From Solimonas sp041612095 (GTDB lineage Bacteria; Pseudomonadota; Gammaproteobacteria; Nevskiales; Nevskiaceae): 26,074 bases of DNA. Shown here one piece after another: positions 7,759-15,895 of the stretch (its first letter is position 1; each line of letters opens with the position of its first letter). Position numbers and translations under genes: made by a program. Location of the stretch: NCBI GenBank assembly GCA_041612095.1, contig JBFJJW010000016.1:1-26074 (forward strand), read 5' to 3'. Under the pieces are notes generated by a model, which did no database searches, was not told the origin of the DNA, and was given only the letters and a program-made list of their open reading frames with translations.

Positions 7759-8619
7759 GTGAGCACGGAAACCATCGGCAGCGCAGAAGCGGGGACTCCA
7801 GCAGCGGAGGAGAGCGCGCCGCACCACGCCAAGGTTCACGGGCAGGCGCTCGACAAGCTGCCCGAGGACTTGTACATCCCGCCAGACGCGCTGGAAGTAT
7901 TTCTGGATGCCTTCGAAGGCCCGCTTGATCTGCTGCTGTACCTGATCCGCAAGCAGAACCTGAACATTCTCGATATTCCGGTACTGAAGATCACGCAGCA
8001 GTACATTGCCTACATCGGCATGATGACCGAGATGAAGCTGGAGCTGGCCGCCGAATACCTGGTGATGGCGGCTTTGCTGGCTGAGATCAAGTCACGGATT
8101 CTGCTGCCGCGGCCGCCGCCGGATGAAGCTGAGGAGCAGGGCGACCCCCGCATGGAGCTGGTGCGGCGCCTGCAGGAATACGAGCGCTACAAGGTCGCCG
8201 GCGAAGCCATTGAAAAGATGCCGCGCGTCGGGCGCGATCTGTTCATGGCGCAGGCCCGGCCTGAGGTCATCCCGCAGTCTGCGCAGGTGCCGAAGCCGGG
8301 CTTGCGTGAGCTGGTGCTGGCATTCCGCGACGTGATGGAGCGCGCGGCGCTTTATACGCACCATGAGATCTCGCGCGAGCCTTTGAGTGTGCGCGAGCGC
8401 ATGTCGAACATACTGCTGCGCTTGCAGCGCGGCCCGGCGCAGTTGCACGAGCTGATGGATCCCGAGGAAGGGCGTCTGGGACTGGTGGTGTGTTTCCTGG
8501 CGGTGCTGGAGCTGAGCAAGTCAGCGATGCTGGATCTGTATCAGGATGAACCTTTCTCGCCACTGCAGGTATGCATCGCGGCACCTCGCGCCGCGGTCGA
8601 AGATGAGAATGACCTATGA
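7759..8619 (+). CDS. scpA: Segregation and condensation protein A (kleisin)
   Basis: ScpA bridges the two SMC heads in the bacterial condensin and recruits ScpB. The 286-residue product has the kleisin core (VFLDAFEGPLDLLLYLIRKQ, then NILDIPVLKITQQYIAYI, ELAAEYLVMAALLAEIKSRILLP, and the basic/acidic middle helix RRLQEYERYK). The C-terminal winged helix contains LVVCFLAVLELSK. An N-terminal extension of about 45 acidic/alanine-rich residues precedes the kleisin domain. GTG at 7759 is the likely start, 25 bases after the trpS stop. The last codon overlaps the scpB start (ATGA at 8616), implying translational coupling. The presence of smc at the window start supports a complete SMC-ScpAB system. 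Confidence 0.96.
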   Translation: MSTETIGSAEAGTPAAEESAPHHAKVHGQALDKLPEDLYIPPDALEVFLDAFEGPLDLLLYLIRKQNLNILDIPVLKITQQYIAYIGMMTEMKLELAAEYLVMAALLAEIKSRILLPRPPPDEAEEQGDPRMELVRRLQEYERYKVAGEAIEKMPRVGRDLFMAQARPEVIPQSAQVPKPGLRELVLAFRDVMERAALYTHHEISREPLSVRERMSNILLRLQRGPAQLHELMDPEEGRLGLVVCFLAVLELSKSAMLDLYQDEPFSPLQVCIAAPRAAVEDENDL

Positions 8620-9344
8620 ATGAAGAGAACGAGAATTCCGACGCTGCCGCAGCGGCTGACGATCTGCCGTTGCTGACGGCCCCCGAGATACCGGCGCAGC
8701 TGGACCACATCATCGAGGCGTTGTTGCTGGCCTCCGAGTTGCCGCTGTCTGTGGAGCAGTTGCACCGCTTGCTGGCAAACGAGCTGGGGGTTGGCAAGAA
8801 GGACCTGCGCGACGCGCTGGACCGTCTCGCCACCAGCTTCGAGGGGCGTGCCGCGGAGTTGCGCGAAGTATCCAGCGGTTGGCGCATTCAGGTTCGTGCC
8901 GACTACGGGGAGTGGGTGGCGCGGCTGTACCAGGAGAAGCCGCCGCGTTTGTCGCGCGCCTTGCTCGAGACACTCGCGCTGGTCTGTTACCGGCAGCCGG
9001 TTACGCGCGGCGAGATCGAAGAGGTGCGCGGTGTGGCACTGTCTCCGAATATTGTCCGCACCTTGCTCGACCGCGGCTGGATACGCGAGGTCGGCGTCAA
9101 GGAGGTGCCGGGCCGACCGTCGCTGTTCGGCACCACCCAGCAGCTGCTGGATGATCTGAACCTGAAGTCTCTGGACGATCTACCGGCCTTGCCAGAGATC
9201 AAGGATCCGCAGCAGCTGGAAGCGGCGCTGGCGCGACTGGGGCAGCAGCTGCATGAATCACAGCCGCACACGGACGCCGAACAGTCCGAGTCCGAGCCCG
9301 GGCAGGCGACTGACGCCACGCCACCTGATACAACCGTGCATTGA
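8616..9344 (+). CDS. scpB: Segregation and condensation protein B
   Basis: ScpB binds ScpA as a dimer of tandem winged-helix domains and regulates the condensin ATPase. The 242-residue product begins with a short acidic leader, then LDHIIEALLLASELPLSVEQ, the SGWRIQVRADYGEWVARLY segment, the strongly conserved LSRALLETLALVCYRQPVTR, and the IEEVRGVALSPNIVRTLLDR and EVPGRPSLFGTT segments. The C-terminal 50 residues are acidic and Gln/Glu-rich (LEAALARLGQQLHES...), a flexible tail commonly seen in gammaproteobacteria. The ATG at 8616 overlaps the scpA stop by four bases. Seventy-seven non-coding bases separate it from rluB. Confidence 0.97.
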   Translation: MNEENENSDAAAAADDLPLLTAPEIPAQLDHIIEALLLASELPLSVEQLHRLLANELGVGKKDLRDALDRLATSFEGRAAELREVSSGWRIQVRADYGEWVARLYQEKPPRLSRALLETLALVCYRQPVTRGEIEEVRGVALSPNIVRTLLDRGWIREVGVKEVPGRPSLFGTTQQLLDDLNLKSLDDLPALPEIKDPQQLEAALARLGQQLHESQPHTDAEQSESEPGQATDATPPDTTVH

Positions 9345-9421
9345 TGGCTGCATGCACGCCCATCCGCTGTCGAGCGCGCCGCTGCACCTGCGCTGCTACA
9401 CCTGCCGCATGAGAGAGTCTC

Positions 9422-10651
9422 GTGTCTGAACGCATACAGAAGGCGCTGGCCACTGCGGGCATTGCCTCGCGGCGGGAAGTCGAGCGCCTGATCGGCGCGG
9501 GCGAAATTACAGTCAACGGCCGGCCAGCGACGATAGGTCAGTCGGTGAAACCGGGAGACCAGATTCGGGTCAGCGGTCGCCCCGTGTCACTGGCCGACAG
9601 TCCGGAACCCCCTCGGGTCCTGCTCTACAAGAAGCGCGTGGGAGAAATCGTCACGCGTGACGACCCTGAAGGGCGCCGCACGGTCTTTCGCAAGCTTCCG
9701 GCCCTGAAGCACGGGCGCTGGATTGCAGTCGGGCGCCTGGACCTCAATACCTCAGGCCTGCTGCTGTTCACCAACGATGGCGAGCTGGCTCGGCGGCTGA
9801 CGCATCCCAGCTTCGAGATTCCCCGGGTCTACGCGGTGCGCGTGCTGGGCACCGTCGATGCCGCAGTCATCCAGCGCCTGACCTCCGGAGTCGAACTGGA
9901 AGATGGCGTCGGGCGATTCGTCAGCATGGGGCCGGGGGAGAACGAGGACGGCGAGGGTGCCAATCAATGGTTCCGCGTGGTGGTACGCGAGGGACGCAAC
10001 CGCTTCGTAAGACGCATGATCGAGTCGCAGGACCTTCAGGTCAGTCGCCTGATCCGAACGGCTTACGGCCCGCTCGAGCTGGGCCGCGGCATCAAGTCGG
10101 CAACGGCGCGAGAGGCAACCGAGCAGGAGCTGCTGGCATTGCTCGACGTGGTCGGCATGCAGGCAGCGGTGGCACCGAAGCCCGTGCGTCGCCGCAGCAC
10201 GGTGCGTGACGGCGATACGGCACCGGCCAAGCCGCCAGGTTCATTCGTGCGAGCGGCGCCGATGGCCAAGGGTGGTCCTCGCAACCGTGCGCAGGAGCGA
10301 CGGCAGCGAGAACTTGAGGACGACTTCGAGGAGCAGCATGGCCGCCGCGGCAAGGGCGGCGGCAGGGACGTGGGCGTGGCGCGGGTCGGTACCAAGGCCG
10401 CTCCGGCTGCGCCGCCGAGCGGGCGGCGAGCGCGCAGTACCGCCGACGGCAAGCGCAGCGGCACCGATCGCGACAAGGCCCGCGCGCCTGGCCGCGACGG
10501 CGAGCGTGCGCCGCGAGGAGCCGCTGCGGTCAAGGCGAATCGCAGGGATGCCGCGAAACCGGCGCGTTCGCCCGATGTGGCGCCCCGTCGCCCAGCGGCG
10601 AAGCCCGCAGCCCGGTCTTCGTCGAAGCGGCCGACCCGAACCCGGCGCTAG
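9422..10651 (+). CDS. rluB: 23S rRNA pseudouridine synthase, RluB-type
   Basis: A 409-residue enzyme predicted to isomerise a uridine in 23S rRNA helix 89 (U2605 in E. coli numbering). An N-terminal S4 RNA-binding domain (ERIQKALATAGIASRREVER) is followed by the RsuA-family catalytic domain with GRLDLNTSGLLLFTNDGE. The catalytic Asp is residue 107 in RLDLNT. The conserved ELARRLTHPS and GRNRFVRRMIES segments follow. From about residue 250 the protein is a low-complexity tail of Arg, Lys, Ala, Pro and Gly, giving a strongly basic C-terminus of about 160 residues. Start is GTG at 9422 with a GAGAG stretch just upstream. RluB rather than RluE/RsuA is favoured by the basic tail and the position after scpB. 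Confidence 0.94.
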   Translation: MSERIQKALATAGIASRREVERLIGAGEITVNGRPATIGQSVKPGDQIRVSGRPVSLADSPEPPRVLLYKKRVGEIVTRDDPEGRRTVFRKLPALKHGRWIAVGRLDLNTSGLLLFTNDGELARRLTHPSFEIPRVYAVRVLGTVDAAVIQRLTSGVELEDGVGRFVSMGPGENEDGEGANQWFRVVVREGRNRFVRRMIESQDLQVSRLIRTAYGPLELGRGIKSATAREATEQELLALLDVVGMQAAVAPKPVRRRSTVRDGDTAPAKPPGSFVRAAPMAKGGPRNRAQERRQRELEDDFEEQHGRRGKGGGRDVGVARVGTKAAPAAPPSGRRARSTADGKRSGTDRDKARAPGRDGERAPRGAAAVKANRRDAAKPARSPDVAPRRPAAKPAARSSSKRPTRTRR

Positions 10652-10670
10652 CCGCAGCGGCGACCCGGGA

Positions 10671-11414
10671 CTATAGCGCCTGGCCACTCACGCCGCGGCT
10701 GTCGGGCCCCAGCAGCCATAGCAGCTTGGGTACAGCAGCCTCAGGCGGCGGTGACTGCTCCAGCGTTTCACCCGGAAAGCCCTTCAGACGCAGCGCCGTG
10801 CGCATGGGGCCCGGGTCATAGCTGTTGATGCGCAGCTGTGGATTGCCTTCGAGATCCGCTGCCCAGACCCGCATCATCTGTTCGACCGCGGCCTTGGATA
10901 CGGCATAGGCGCCACCGAATGCGCGCGATTCCCGTCCCTGGCGGTCGGATACGAAGACTACGGAGGCGTCGGCGGCCGCGGCCAGCAACGGCAGGCAGTG
11001 CCGGGTCAGCGCGAATGCGGCGGTAAGGTTGACCTGCAGCGTCTCCAGCCACTCCTTGGCGTCAATGTCCTGCAGCGGGGAGAAGCTCTTGAAGTGCGCC
11101 GCGCACTGCACCAGACCATCCAGGCCGCCGAACTCACGCTCCAGCGTTGCGGCCAATTCCGCGTAGTCCTTCCAGCTGGCCCCGGCCAGGTGCAAGGGAT
11201 AAATGGCTGGTGTGGCGCCGCCGGCCGTCTCGATGGCGTCGTACACGGCCTCGAGCTTCTTCACCGTGCGCCCAAGCAGCACTACCTGGGCGCCCAGCCC
11301 TGCACAGGCCAGCGCCGTGGCACGGCCCAGGCCATCGCCGGCCCCGGTAATCAGGATGCGTCGGCCCTCGAAGGCCTTGGCCGCGGGGGTGTAGTGCTCG
11401 GGAGCTGTACGCAT
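10671..11414 (-). CDS. SDR family oxidoreductase, YciK-like
   Basis: A 247-residue short-chain dehydrogenase/reductase. The Rossmann motif TGAGDGLGRA is at about residues 23-32. The YxxxK catalytic pair is Tyr170/Lys174 (YAVSK), with a candidate catalytic Ser at 156 (VFVSDRQG). The segments ITGAGDGLG, LGRTVKKLEAV and DGLVQCAAHF, and a DPGPMRTALR stretch after the active site, resemble the YciK group of uncharacterised NAD(P)-dependent oxidoreductases. Start is ATG at 11414; further upstream in-frame residues are low-probability and run into the neighbouring gene's end at 11437. The gene is the last of a minus-strand set that includes ubiG and the mupP-like gene, a position shared by a YciK-like SDR in pseudomonads. 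The substrate is unknown. Confidence 0.9.
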   Translation of the reverse strand: MRTAPEHYTPAAKAFEGRRILITGAGDGLGRATALACAGLGAQVVLLGRTVKKLEAVYDAIETAGGATPAIYPLHLAGASWKDYAELAATLEREFGGLDGLVQCAAHFKSFSPLQDIDAKEWLETLQVNLTAAFALTRHCLPLLAAAADASVVFVSDRQGRESRAFGGAYAVSKAAVEQMMRVWAADLEGNPQLRINSYDPGPMRTALRLKGFPGETLEQSPPPEAAVPKLLWLLGPDSRGVSGQAL

Positions 11415-11436
11415 GGGAATCGGAGTTTGGATAAGT

Positions 11437-13068
11437 TCAGACAGCGGGCTGGCGCAGCCAGCGTTCGACGGCTGCGGGGGACATCGGATGCCGGATCGCC
11501 GCGCCTTCGGCGTACTGGCCGTCGGTTTGCGCAATCAGTTGCTGCGTGCGAGCGTCGTCCACGCCGGAAAACACGACACACTGGCCGCGCTCTCGCAGTT
11601 CCCGGATCAGGCCGTGCAGGGCATGGGCCGCCGCTGTCTCCTGCAGGGCCTTGCCGAGCAACCGAGGGCTCAATTGTGCCTCGTCCACCGGAAAGTAAAG
11701 CGCACACTGTGCCGAGGTGCCTGGCGCGCCAACGCCGCTGACTGCGAGGTGTACGCCGGCTTCGCGCAGCGCAGCCAGGTTCAAGCGGTGAGCCTCATCA
11801 GCCGCGATCAACGCCGACTCCGGCCATTCCAGGGTCAGGGCGGAGGCCGGCAGATCGTGGGAGCGGATCAGGCGCAGTATGATTTCCGCCAGATCGAGCT
11901 GGACCGCCGCCGCATCCGGCAGGCGCAGTACCAGCCCCAGCGCAGCATGATGGGATGTCTGTCGCCATTGGGCGATGCGATTCAGGCCCTCGCGTAACAG
12001 CCAGAGACTCAGGCCGTGGGTCAGGCTCAGATGATTGGGCAGTTCGATGAAATCGGCCTCTTCGAGACGACCGCGCTTGGGGTGATCCCAATACGGAGCC
12101 AGGCGCAAGCGCGGCGGCAGACCGGGTTGCAGTGCGCACTGCAGGCGGTAATCACCACCCAGCCCATCGTGATGCAGGGCGCCGTACAGCTCGGCGCGTA
12201 GGCGCGCGCGCTCGCCACGGCGCTGATCCATCGTCGCTGAGTAGACCAGGCAACTGCGGTTCTCGCCGAGCGCGGCGTAGGTCGCGGACTCTGCATGGCG
12301 CAGCAGCGTTTCCATGTCGCTGGCATGTTGCGGGTACAGTGCGATGCCGATGCTCGCGCGCAGGCTGATCGCGCTGCGTCCCACTTGCAGGGGCAGGTCC
12401 AGCGCTTTCTGGATGCGCTCGGCCGCGTGCAGGGCGGCGTCTTCATCGGCGGGCAGCGCCAGCAGCGCCGCGAAATGGTCGTGCCCCAGATGCGCCAGCA
12501 TCGACGAATCGTCGAGTGCCGCGTGCAGGCGGTCACGCAGCTGGCGCAAACACACCGCCGCAACACTGTCTCCCTGAGACAGCAGCAAGTCCTGATACTG
12601 GTCGGTGGAGAGCACCAGTAGCGCGCATTGCGCATCACCGCTGCCGACAGCCACGCGCAGGTGGTCCAGCAGGGCTTGCCGCGACGGCAGCCCCAGTTCG
12701 TCCGTGATCCGTGCGCCGGATGGCGCGCGCCGCAGTTCGTGCTGCAGCCGGCTGGCCTCGTCGCGCAGTTCGCGCGTCTCGTCCAGCACCATGGCCCCGG
12801 CCTGATAGGACATGACCGTGCCGATGTACTGACCCCAAACCAGAAACAGCAGCGGCATGCAGTCCAGCAGCCACAGCGCTGGATTTTCGGATTGCGTGGC
12901 GATCAGGCTGTGGAGACTGTAGTCACCGTAGCTGTAGCCGCTGGCCAGCAGCGTTGCGATAACGATGGCCGCGAGTGACAGCGACAATCCAAACCAGGCG
13001 TGACGATTGGCGCGCCCGCGCAGCAGCCGCGCAGTACGATCCAGACTGTCGAGCCGGCTGGCCTTCAC
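11437..13068 (-). CDS. Membrane protein with degenerate GGDEF and EAL domains (likely enzymatically inactive)
   Basis: A protein of about 543 residues. An N-terminal part holds two membrane helices (about 26-42 and 64-84), then a coiled-coil-like linker (VLDETRELRDEASRLQHEL). Next is a GGDEF-like domain in which the signature is GHDHF (residues 195-199) and no RxxD inhibitory site is visible. An EAL-like domain follows (YRLQCALQPG, YWDHPKRG, LTLEWPESALI, HLAVSGVGAPGTSA, GQCVVFSGVDD, GQYAEGAAIRHPMSP). These align in order with the EAL framework, but the EAL triplet, the Asn, the DDFG aspartates and the EGVE Glu are replaced. It therefore cannot be expected to make or cleave c-di-GMP; a binding or scaffolding role is possible. 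Start is GTG at 13068 with GGGGGAGG just upstream and a GTGA overlap with the mupP-like stop. ATG at 13086 is the alternative. Confidence 0.85.
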   Translation of the reverse strand: MKASRLDSLDRTARLLRGRANRHAWFGLSLSLAAIVIATLLASGYSYGDYSLHSLIATQSENPALWLLDCMPLLFLVWGQYIGTVMSYQAGAMVLDETRELRDEASRLQHELRRAPSGARITDELGLPSRQALLDHLRVAVGSGDAQCALLVLSTDQYQDLLLSQGDSVAAVCLRQLRDRLHAALDDSSMLAHLGHDHFAALLALPADEDAALHAAERIQKALDLPLQVGRSAISLRASIGIALYPQHASDMETLLRHAESATYAALGENRSCLVYSATMDQRRGERARLRAELYGALHHDGLGGDYRLQCALQPGLPPRLRLAPYWDHPKRGRLEEADFIELPNHLSLTHGLSLWLLREGLNRIAQWRQTSHHAALGLVLRLPDAAAVQLDLAEIILRLIRSHDLPASALTLEWPESALIAADEAHRLNLAALREAGVHLAVSGVGAPGTSAQCALYFPVDEAQLSPRLLGKALQETAAAHALHGLIRELRERGQCVVFSGVDDARTQQLIAQTDGQYAEGAAIRHPMSPAAVERWLRQPAV

Positions 13069-13736
13069 GCCGCCTCCCCCAACCATCGTTCCAGATCAGC
13101 GGGTGTACCGATCACCGCGTCCGCTCCCCAGCGCTCGATAGGGCCGCCTTCGCCAAGGTAACCCCAGTCCGCTGCCAGCGTACGCATTCCTGCGGCGCGG
13201 CCGGCGATGATGTCGCGCAGGTCGTCGCCGACGTACACGCAGTGACGCGGTTCGACATCAATCAGCTTGCAGGCGTGCAACAGGGCGTCCGGCGCCGGTT
13301 TGGCGTTGGCCACTTCATCGCCGCTGACCGTAACTGCGGACGCGGCGCTCAGGCCCAACTGTTCCATCAGCGGACCGGTCAACCATGCCGGCTTGTTGGT
13401 TACGACGCCCCAGACCGCACCGATGCGATGGATCTGCGCGAGCACCGCAGGCATGCCCGCAAACAGGCACGAGCTGCGGCTGATATGCGCGCGGTAGCCG
13501 GCGAGGAAGCGCTCGCGATGACGGTCGAATTCGGCGTGGTCCGGGGTCAGGTTCAGCGCAACCTTGAGCAGGCCTCGCGCGCCGGCGGAAGCAGCCGGTC
13601 GATAGTCGACCTCGGGCAGCGGCGGCAGCCCTGACTCGCCACGAACCAGATTTGCGGCGTACGCCAGATCGGGGGCGGTATCCACCAGCGTGCCGTCCAG
13701 ATCAAACAGGACGGCCTTGATTGGGGCGTGGCTCAT
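13065..13736 (-). CDS. mupP: HAD-family phosphatase, MupP-like (N-acetylmuramic acid 6-phosphate phosphatase)
   Basis: A 223-residue HAD superfamily IA phosphatase. Motif I is VLFDLDGTLVDTAPD, with the nucleophile and acid aspartates as DxD. Motif II/III regions are VVTNKPAW and a Lys in NAKPAPDALL. Motif IV is YVGDDLRDIIAGRAAG. It is similar to phosphoglycolate phosphatase, but the neighbours (ubiG directly upstream, mtaD, mtnA, a YciK-like SDR, gyrA) are those of Pseudomonas MupP, the MurNAc-6-phosphate phosphatase of cell-wall recycling. The SAGARGL and WGADAVIGTP segments also resemble MupP. I infer this role rather than Gph. The ATG at 13736 overlaps the ubiG stop (ATGA); its TGA overlaps the next gene's GTG. 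Upstream in-frame residues are unlikely to be used. Confidence 0.82.
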   Translation of the reverse strand: MSHAPIKAVLFDLDGTLVDTAPDLAYAANLVRGESGLPPLPEVDYRPAASAGARGLLKVALNLTPDHAEFDRHRERFLAGYRAHISRSSCLFAGMPAVLAQIHRIGAVWGVVTNKPAWLTGPLMEQLGLSAASAVTVSGDEVANAKPAPDALLHACKLIDVEPRHCVYVGDDLRDIIAGRAAGMRTLAADWGYLGEGGPIERWGADAVIGTPADLERWLGEAA

Positions 13737-14431
13737 GCCGGCTTTACACAACGCATCAGGTAGTTGACATCGATATCGTCTGCCAGCTTCGCCGAGCGCA
13801 GTACCGGGTTGTAGCGCAGGCCCTTGATGCCGCAGACCTCGAGGCCGGCGGCGCGGGCCCAGGCATCCAGTTCCGAGGGGCGGATGAACTTGGCGTAGTC
13901 ATGCGTGCCGCGCGGGATGAGATTCAGCACGTACTCGGCGCCCAGAACTGCCAGTGCGAACGCTTTTGGATTGCGGTTGATGGTGGAGAACACCAGCGTC
14001 GCACCAGGCTTGGCCAGCCGCGCGCAGGCGGCTACCACGGAATGGGGCTGCGGTACGTGCTCCAGCATTTCCAGGCAGCACACCAGATCGAAACTTTCGG
14101 CTTGTTCCGTAGCGAGGTCCTCCGCCGAAATCTGGCGATACTCGGCCTTGCGGCCGGACTCCAGGGCATGCAGCCGCGCAACCTCCAGCACGTCCTCGGC
14201 CAGATCGATCCCGAGCACCTGCGCGCCTTCTGCCACCAGCGCCTCGCTGAGCAGTCCGCCGCCGCAGCCGACGTCGACCGCTCGCCGCCCCGCGAGCGCA
14301 CCGGCGGACTGCGTGATGTAGCGCACCCGCGGCGGGTTCAGGGCATGCAGCGGCCCCATCTCGCCGCGCGGGTCCCACCAGCGCGAAGCAAGCCGGTCAA
14401 AGTTGGCAATTTCCTTGGGATCGACGTTCAT
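13733..14431 (-). CDS. ubiG: Ubiquinone biosynthesis O-methyltransferase UbiG
   Basis: A 232-residue SAM-dependent methyltransferase that performs both O-methylations in ubiquinone synthesis. The SAM-binding motif I is VDVGCGGGLLSEAL, followed by GIDLAEDVLEVARLHA, CLEMLEHVPQP (post-I/motif II) and LVFSTINRNPKAFAL. The N-terminus (VDPKEIANFDRLASRWWDP) and the GTHDYAKFIRPSEL and GLRYNPVLRSAKLADDIDVNYL segments are characteristic of UbiG and not of generic methyltransferases. I choose ATG at 14431; a TTG directly upstream is also in frame but unneeded. The stop overlaps the mupP-like ATG. Presence of ubiG means the organism makes ubiquinone. An 82-base gap without recognisable content separates it from mtaD. 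Confidence 0.96.
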   Translation of the reverse strand: MNVDPKEIANFDRLASRWWDPRGEMGPLHALNPPRVRYITQSAGALAGRRAVDVGCGGGLLSEALVAEGAQVLGIDLAEDVLEVARLHALESGRKAEYRQISAEDLATEQAESFDLVCCLEMLEHVPQPHSVVAACARLAKPGATLVFSTINRNPKAFALAVLGAEYVLNLIPRGTHDYAKFIRPSELDAWARAAGLEVCGIKGLRYNPVLRSAKLADDIDVNYLMRCVKPA

Positions 14432-14513
14432 CAAGAGGCTCTGCGCGCGGGCCGCGCGTTCGTGGATACGATGGTTTGGAAAGCTGCCGCGGCGTCGATG
14501 GGCACACCGAGAA

Positions 14514-15839
14514 CTAGGCTCTGATCTTCTGGCGCCATTCGTGGCTGCGCGCCAGCACGGCGGTTTCGTCCAGGGTCATCAACCGGCGTTCACTCATCAG
14601 CGCGCGGCCTGCGACGTAGCTGTGCGTCACCTGCTCGCGGCCCGCAGCGTAAACCAGCTGCGAGAGTACGTTGTACACCGGCTGGGTATTGAGCGCGCCC
14701 AGGTCCACGGCAATGAAGTCGGCTGATTTTCCGCGCGTAAGCGAGCCGATTTCGGCATCGAGGCCGAGCGCGCGCGCGCCGCCCAGCGTCGCCATGCACA
14801 GCGCATCGGGCGCGGGCAGGGCGCGTGCGTCGCCGGCGACCGCCTTGGCCAGCAGCGCGGCAGTGCGCATCTCGCCGATCAGGTCGAGGTCATTGTTGCT
14901 GGCGGCGCCATCGGTGCCCAGTGCCACATTGACGCCGGCCTGCCGAAGGGCGTGCACCGGACAGAAGCCGCTGGCGAGCTTGAGATTGGACTCGGGGCAG
15001 TGCGCGACATGAACACCGAGTTGCGCCGCCTCGGCAATCTCATCTGACGTCATCTGCGTCATGTGCACGGCAAGGAAATCGGGACCCAGCAGCTCCAGCT
15101 CACGTAACCGCTGCCACGGGCGCTTGCCGGTGGCAGCGACCGCCATCGCGACTTCACCCTCGGTTTCGTGCAGATGCATATGGATGCCGATGCCCAGTTC
15201 CGTGGCGTACTGACGCACCTTGGTCAGCGGCGCGTCCGATACCGTATACGGCGCATGCGGTGCGAACAGGGTCCTGATCAGCGGCTTGCCGCGCAGCTGG
15301 TCATGCAGTTCCAATCCCTTGTGGATGTACTCATCGGCGTTCCTGGCCCAGGCCGATGGAAAGTCCAGCACGATCAGACCTACGGTAGCGCGCAAGCCGA
15401 TTGCTGCGGCCGCGCTGGCGAGGGCGTCCGGAAAGAAATACATGTCATTCACGCAGGTAACGCCGCCGCGAATCATCTCGGCAAACGCCAGCCGTGCGCC
15501 ATCGGCACAGAACTCTGCGTTGACGTGCGCGGCCTCGGCCGGCCAGATGTGGCCCTGCAGCCAGTCCATCAGCGGCAGATCGTCCGCCATGCCCCGCATC
15601 AATGCCATCGGCGAATGCGAGTGGCAGTTGACCAGGCCCGGCAGCACCGCGTGTTGATCCAGAGTCAGCGTCTGGCGCGGGCGGTATCGTTCACACGCGT
15701 CGGTCAGCGGCAGCAGGTCGACTATTCGCCCAGCGTCAACGATCAGCGCATGCTGTTCCAGCACCACGCCCGGCGGATCGATCGGCACCAGCCAGCGGGG
15801 CGCGATCAGCAAATCGACATCGACGTTGGGGGTGTGCAT
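14514..15839 (-). CDS. mtaD: TRZ/ATZ-type amidohydrolase, MtaD-like 5'-methylthioadenosine deaminase
   Basis: A 441-residue amidohydrolase of the S-adenosylhomocysteine/5'-methylthioadenosine deaminase group. Metal and catalytic residues are visible in order: the HxH pair in NCHSHSPMALMRG, His in MHLHETEGE, the HCPESNLKLASG region, and Asp in GTDGAASNNDLDL. In gammaproteobacteria with this locus, MTA is deaminated to methylthioinosine, phosphorolysed, and the resulting methylthioribose-1-phosphate is isomerised by MtnA, encoded divergently 56 bases away. The pairing strongly supports the MTA deaminase assignment over guanine or chlorohydrolase functions. Start is ATG at 15839. It is the first gene of the mtaD-ubiG-mupP-(GGDEF/EAL)-SDR set. 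Confidence 0.93.
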   Translation of the reverse strand: MHTPNVDVDLLIAPRWLVPIDPPGVVLEQHALIVDAGRIVDLLPLTDACERYRPRQTLTLDQHAVLPGLVNCHSHSPMALMRGMADDLPLMDWLQGHIWPAEAAHVNAEFCADGARLAFAEMIRGGVTCVNDMYFFPDALASAAAAIGLRATVGLIVLDFPSAWARNADEYIHKGLELHDQLRGKPLIRTLFAPHAPYTVSDAPLTKVRQYATELGIGIHMHLHETEGEVAMAVAATGKRPWQRLRELELLGPDFLAVHMTQMTSDEIAEAAQLGVHVAHCPESNLKLASGFCPVHALRQAGVNVALGTDGAASNNDLDLIGEMRTAALLAKAVAGDARALPAPDALCMATLGGARALGLDAEIGSLTRGKSADFIAVDLGALNTQPVYNVLSQLVYAAGREQVTHSYVAGRALMSERRLMTLDETAVLARSHEWRQKIRA

Positions 15840-15859
15840 CGGATCAGGTGGCGGGCGAT

Positions 15860-15865
15860 TAGAAT
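15860..15865 (+). promoter_or_regulatory. Candidate -10 element for mtnA (TAGAAT)
   Basis: The 56-base divergent gap between mtaD and mtnA contains GATTAGAATGACG. TAGAAT matches the -10 consensus at five of six bases and lies 30 bases before the mtnA ATG. That leaves a short leader containing GGAAGG at 15884-15889 as the ribosome binding site. No good -35 box is seen, and the same AT-rich patch may also serve mtaD on the other strand. Confidence 0.35.
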
Positions 15866-15895
15866 GACGCCCCCAAGTTTACCGGAAGGCCCGCC

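Noticed and set aside
10644..10680. Inverted repeat GGCGCTA...TAGCGCC between rluB and the SDR gene as a terminator
   Set aside because: The 7-bp arms are separated by 23 bases and no T-run follows on either strand. The arms lie partly in coding sequence, so a rho-independent terminator cannot be supported.
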